Positions 5,832 to 6,110 of a stretch of 6,110 bases of DNA are shown here, piece by piece. The notes beneath the pieces were generated by a model. That model saw only the letters and a program-made list of their open reading frames with translations, had not been told where the DNA came from and did no database searches. The translations under genes and the position numbers were made by a program. Position 1 is the first letter of the stretch. Each line of letters starts with the position of its first letter. Source of the DNA: Planctomycetota bacterium (GTDB taxonomy: Bacteria > Planctomycetota > Planctomycetia > Planctomycetales > Planctomycetaceae); NCBI GenBank assembly GCA_024278285.1, contig JAJRTM010000435.1, positions 1 through 6,110 of the forward strand, given 5' to 3'.

Positions 5832-5990
5832 TAAAAAAAAGGGCACTCATACAACAGAATCATTTTCATGCCAGGTGAAGTTGAGAAGTTAAATATTCTC
5901 TTTTTTCTTTGCGTCTTGCTGCCAATCCATTCCTCTTTTTCTATTGAAGTTTCGTCTATTTGTTTGACTAAAGGTAACGATTCAGCGGAT

Positions 5991-6042
5991 CGGGTAGCAC
6001 AGACAATCCCGTTCAGGGTTGTCTGTGTTGCGAAGCAACCCG
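5991..6042. repeat. Third hairpin element
   Basis: CACAGACAA (5998-6006) pairs with TTGTCTGTG (6019-6027). After a bulged T, CCC (6008-6010) pairs with GGG (6016-6018) around a 5-base loop. Outside this, CGGGT (5991-5995) pairs with ACCCG (6038-6042). A separate small hairpin, GTTGC-gaa-GCAAC, lies at the right side and competes with the outer stem. The core ACAGACA/TGTCTGT is shared with the right arm of the 5221-5299 element, suggesting related or convergent repeat families. Confidence 0.65.
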
Positions 6043-6109
6043 AGGAATTTATTTTCAGGCAACGCTTTTTTGATTCTCAACCCTTTCACTCAATGCCTCG
6101 GGTGCCTGA
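6039..6109. repeat. Two interlocking 7-base inverted repeats
   Basis: CCCGAGG (6039-6045) matches CCTCGGG (6096-6102), and TCAGGCA (6055-6061) matches TGCCTGA (6103-6109). The order A-B-A'-B' is that of a pseudoknot in RNA, or of two overlapping copies of a repeat. The right arms abut the window edge, where another repeat copy may begin. The arms are short, so chance is possible. Confidence 0.35.
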
Positions 6110-6110
6110 C

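Larger units (their letters stand above)
5757..6110. other. Non-coding right end with several repeats
   Basis: I see no supportable gene in these 354 bases. They contain the phased CACGGAT repeat (5804-5831), an AT- and T-rich run (about 5880-5970), the hairpin element at 5991-6042, and interlocking inverted repeats at 6039-6109. The promoter of the lipoprotein gene should lie at its left end, but I cannot identify convincing boxes. Confidence 0.6.

Noticed and set aside
5590..5850. Open frame of 86 codons on the minus strand reading NPWLFF
   Set aside because: Its start is made by the CACGGAT repeat and its end overlaps the lipoprotein in another frame. This is a frequent spurious call over such repeats.
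1..6110. CRISPR array, toxin-antitoxin pair, retron or other defence system
   Set aside because: Repeats are inverted pairs without regular spacers, and no nuclease, reverse transcriptase or toxin-like small gene is recognisable.

Overview
The window looks like an accessory stretch of a bacterial chromosome, most likely from a planctomycete. That call is recognition rather than a search. It rests on the solitary lipoprotein with a carboxypeptidase-regulatory-like fold and its KYSSAKTSTL-type tail, on the style of the truncated tyrosine recombinase N-terminus, and on dispersed palindromic intergenic repeats and 'CACGGAT' repeats that I associate with that phylum. Genus cannot be decided from this sequence.

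Left part (1-1375): scars of mobile DNA around a tRNA gene. An intact tRNA-Ala(GGC) on the minus strand (734-806) is followed about 140 bases downstream, on the same strand, by the 5' part of a tyrosine-recombinase integrase gene. This gene has lost its whole catalytic domain. The arrangement is the classic layout of an element integrated at a tRNA 3' end. The element would have extended to the left of the tRNA, so everything to its right lies outside it. At 1015 begins the left end of an IS3-family insertion sequence, with an intact OrfA but no OrfB and no visible right end.

Middle (1376-2287): about 900 bases without a convincing gene. It holds a perfect 24-base inverted repeat whose arms are themselves hairpins, and further on a short leader hairpin directly before the next gene.

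Core (2288-4032): two tightly linked plus-strand genes, a TupA-like ATP-grasp protein and a GT-A family 2 glycosyltransferase, separated by 5 bases. Together they suggest assembly or decoration of a surface polysaccharide, possibly with an amino-acid or peptide linkage.

Right part (4211-5756): two minus-strand genes, a radical SAM protein with a SPASM/Twitch-like C-terminal cysteine set and, upstream of it, a small lipoprotein. A second palindromic repeat pair lies between them. The right end (5757-6110) is non-coding, with a phased short repeat, a third palindromic element, and two interlocking inverted repeats at the edge.

I see no CRISPR array, rRNA, phage structural gene or recognisable defence system. 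The points most worth following are the family of hairpin-pair repeats, the uncharacterised TupA/GT2 pair, the radical SAM protein, and the tRNA-Ala integration scar.
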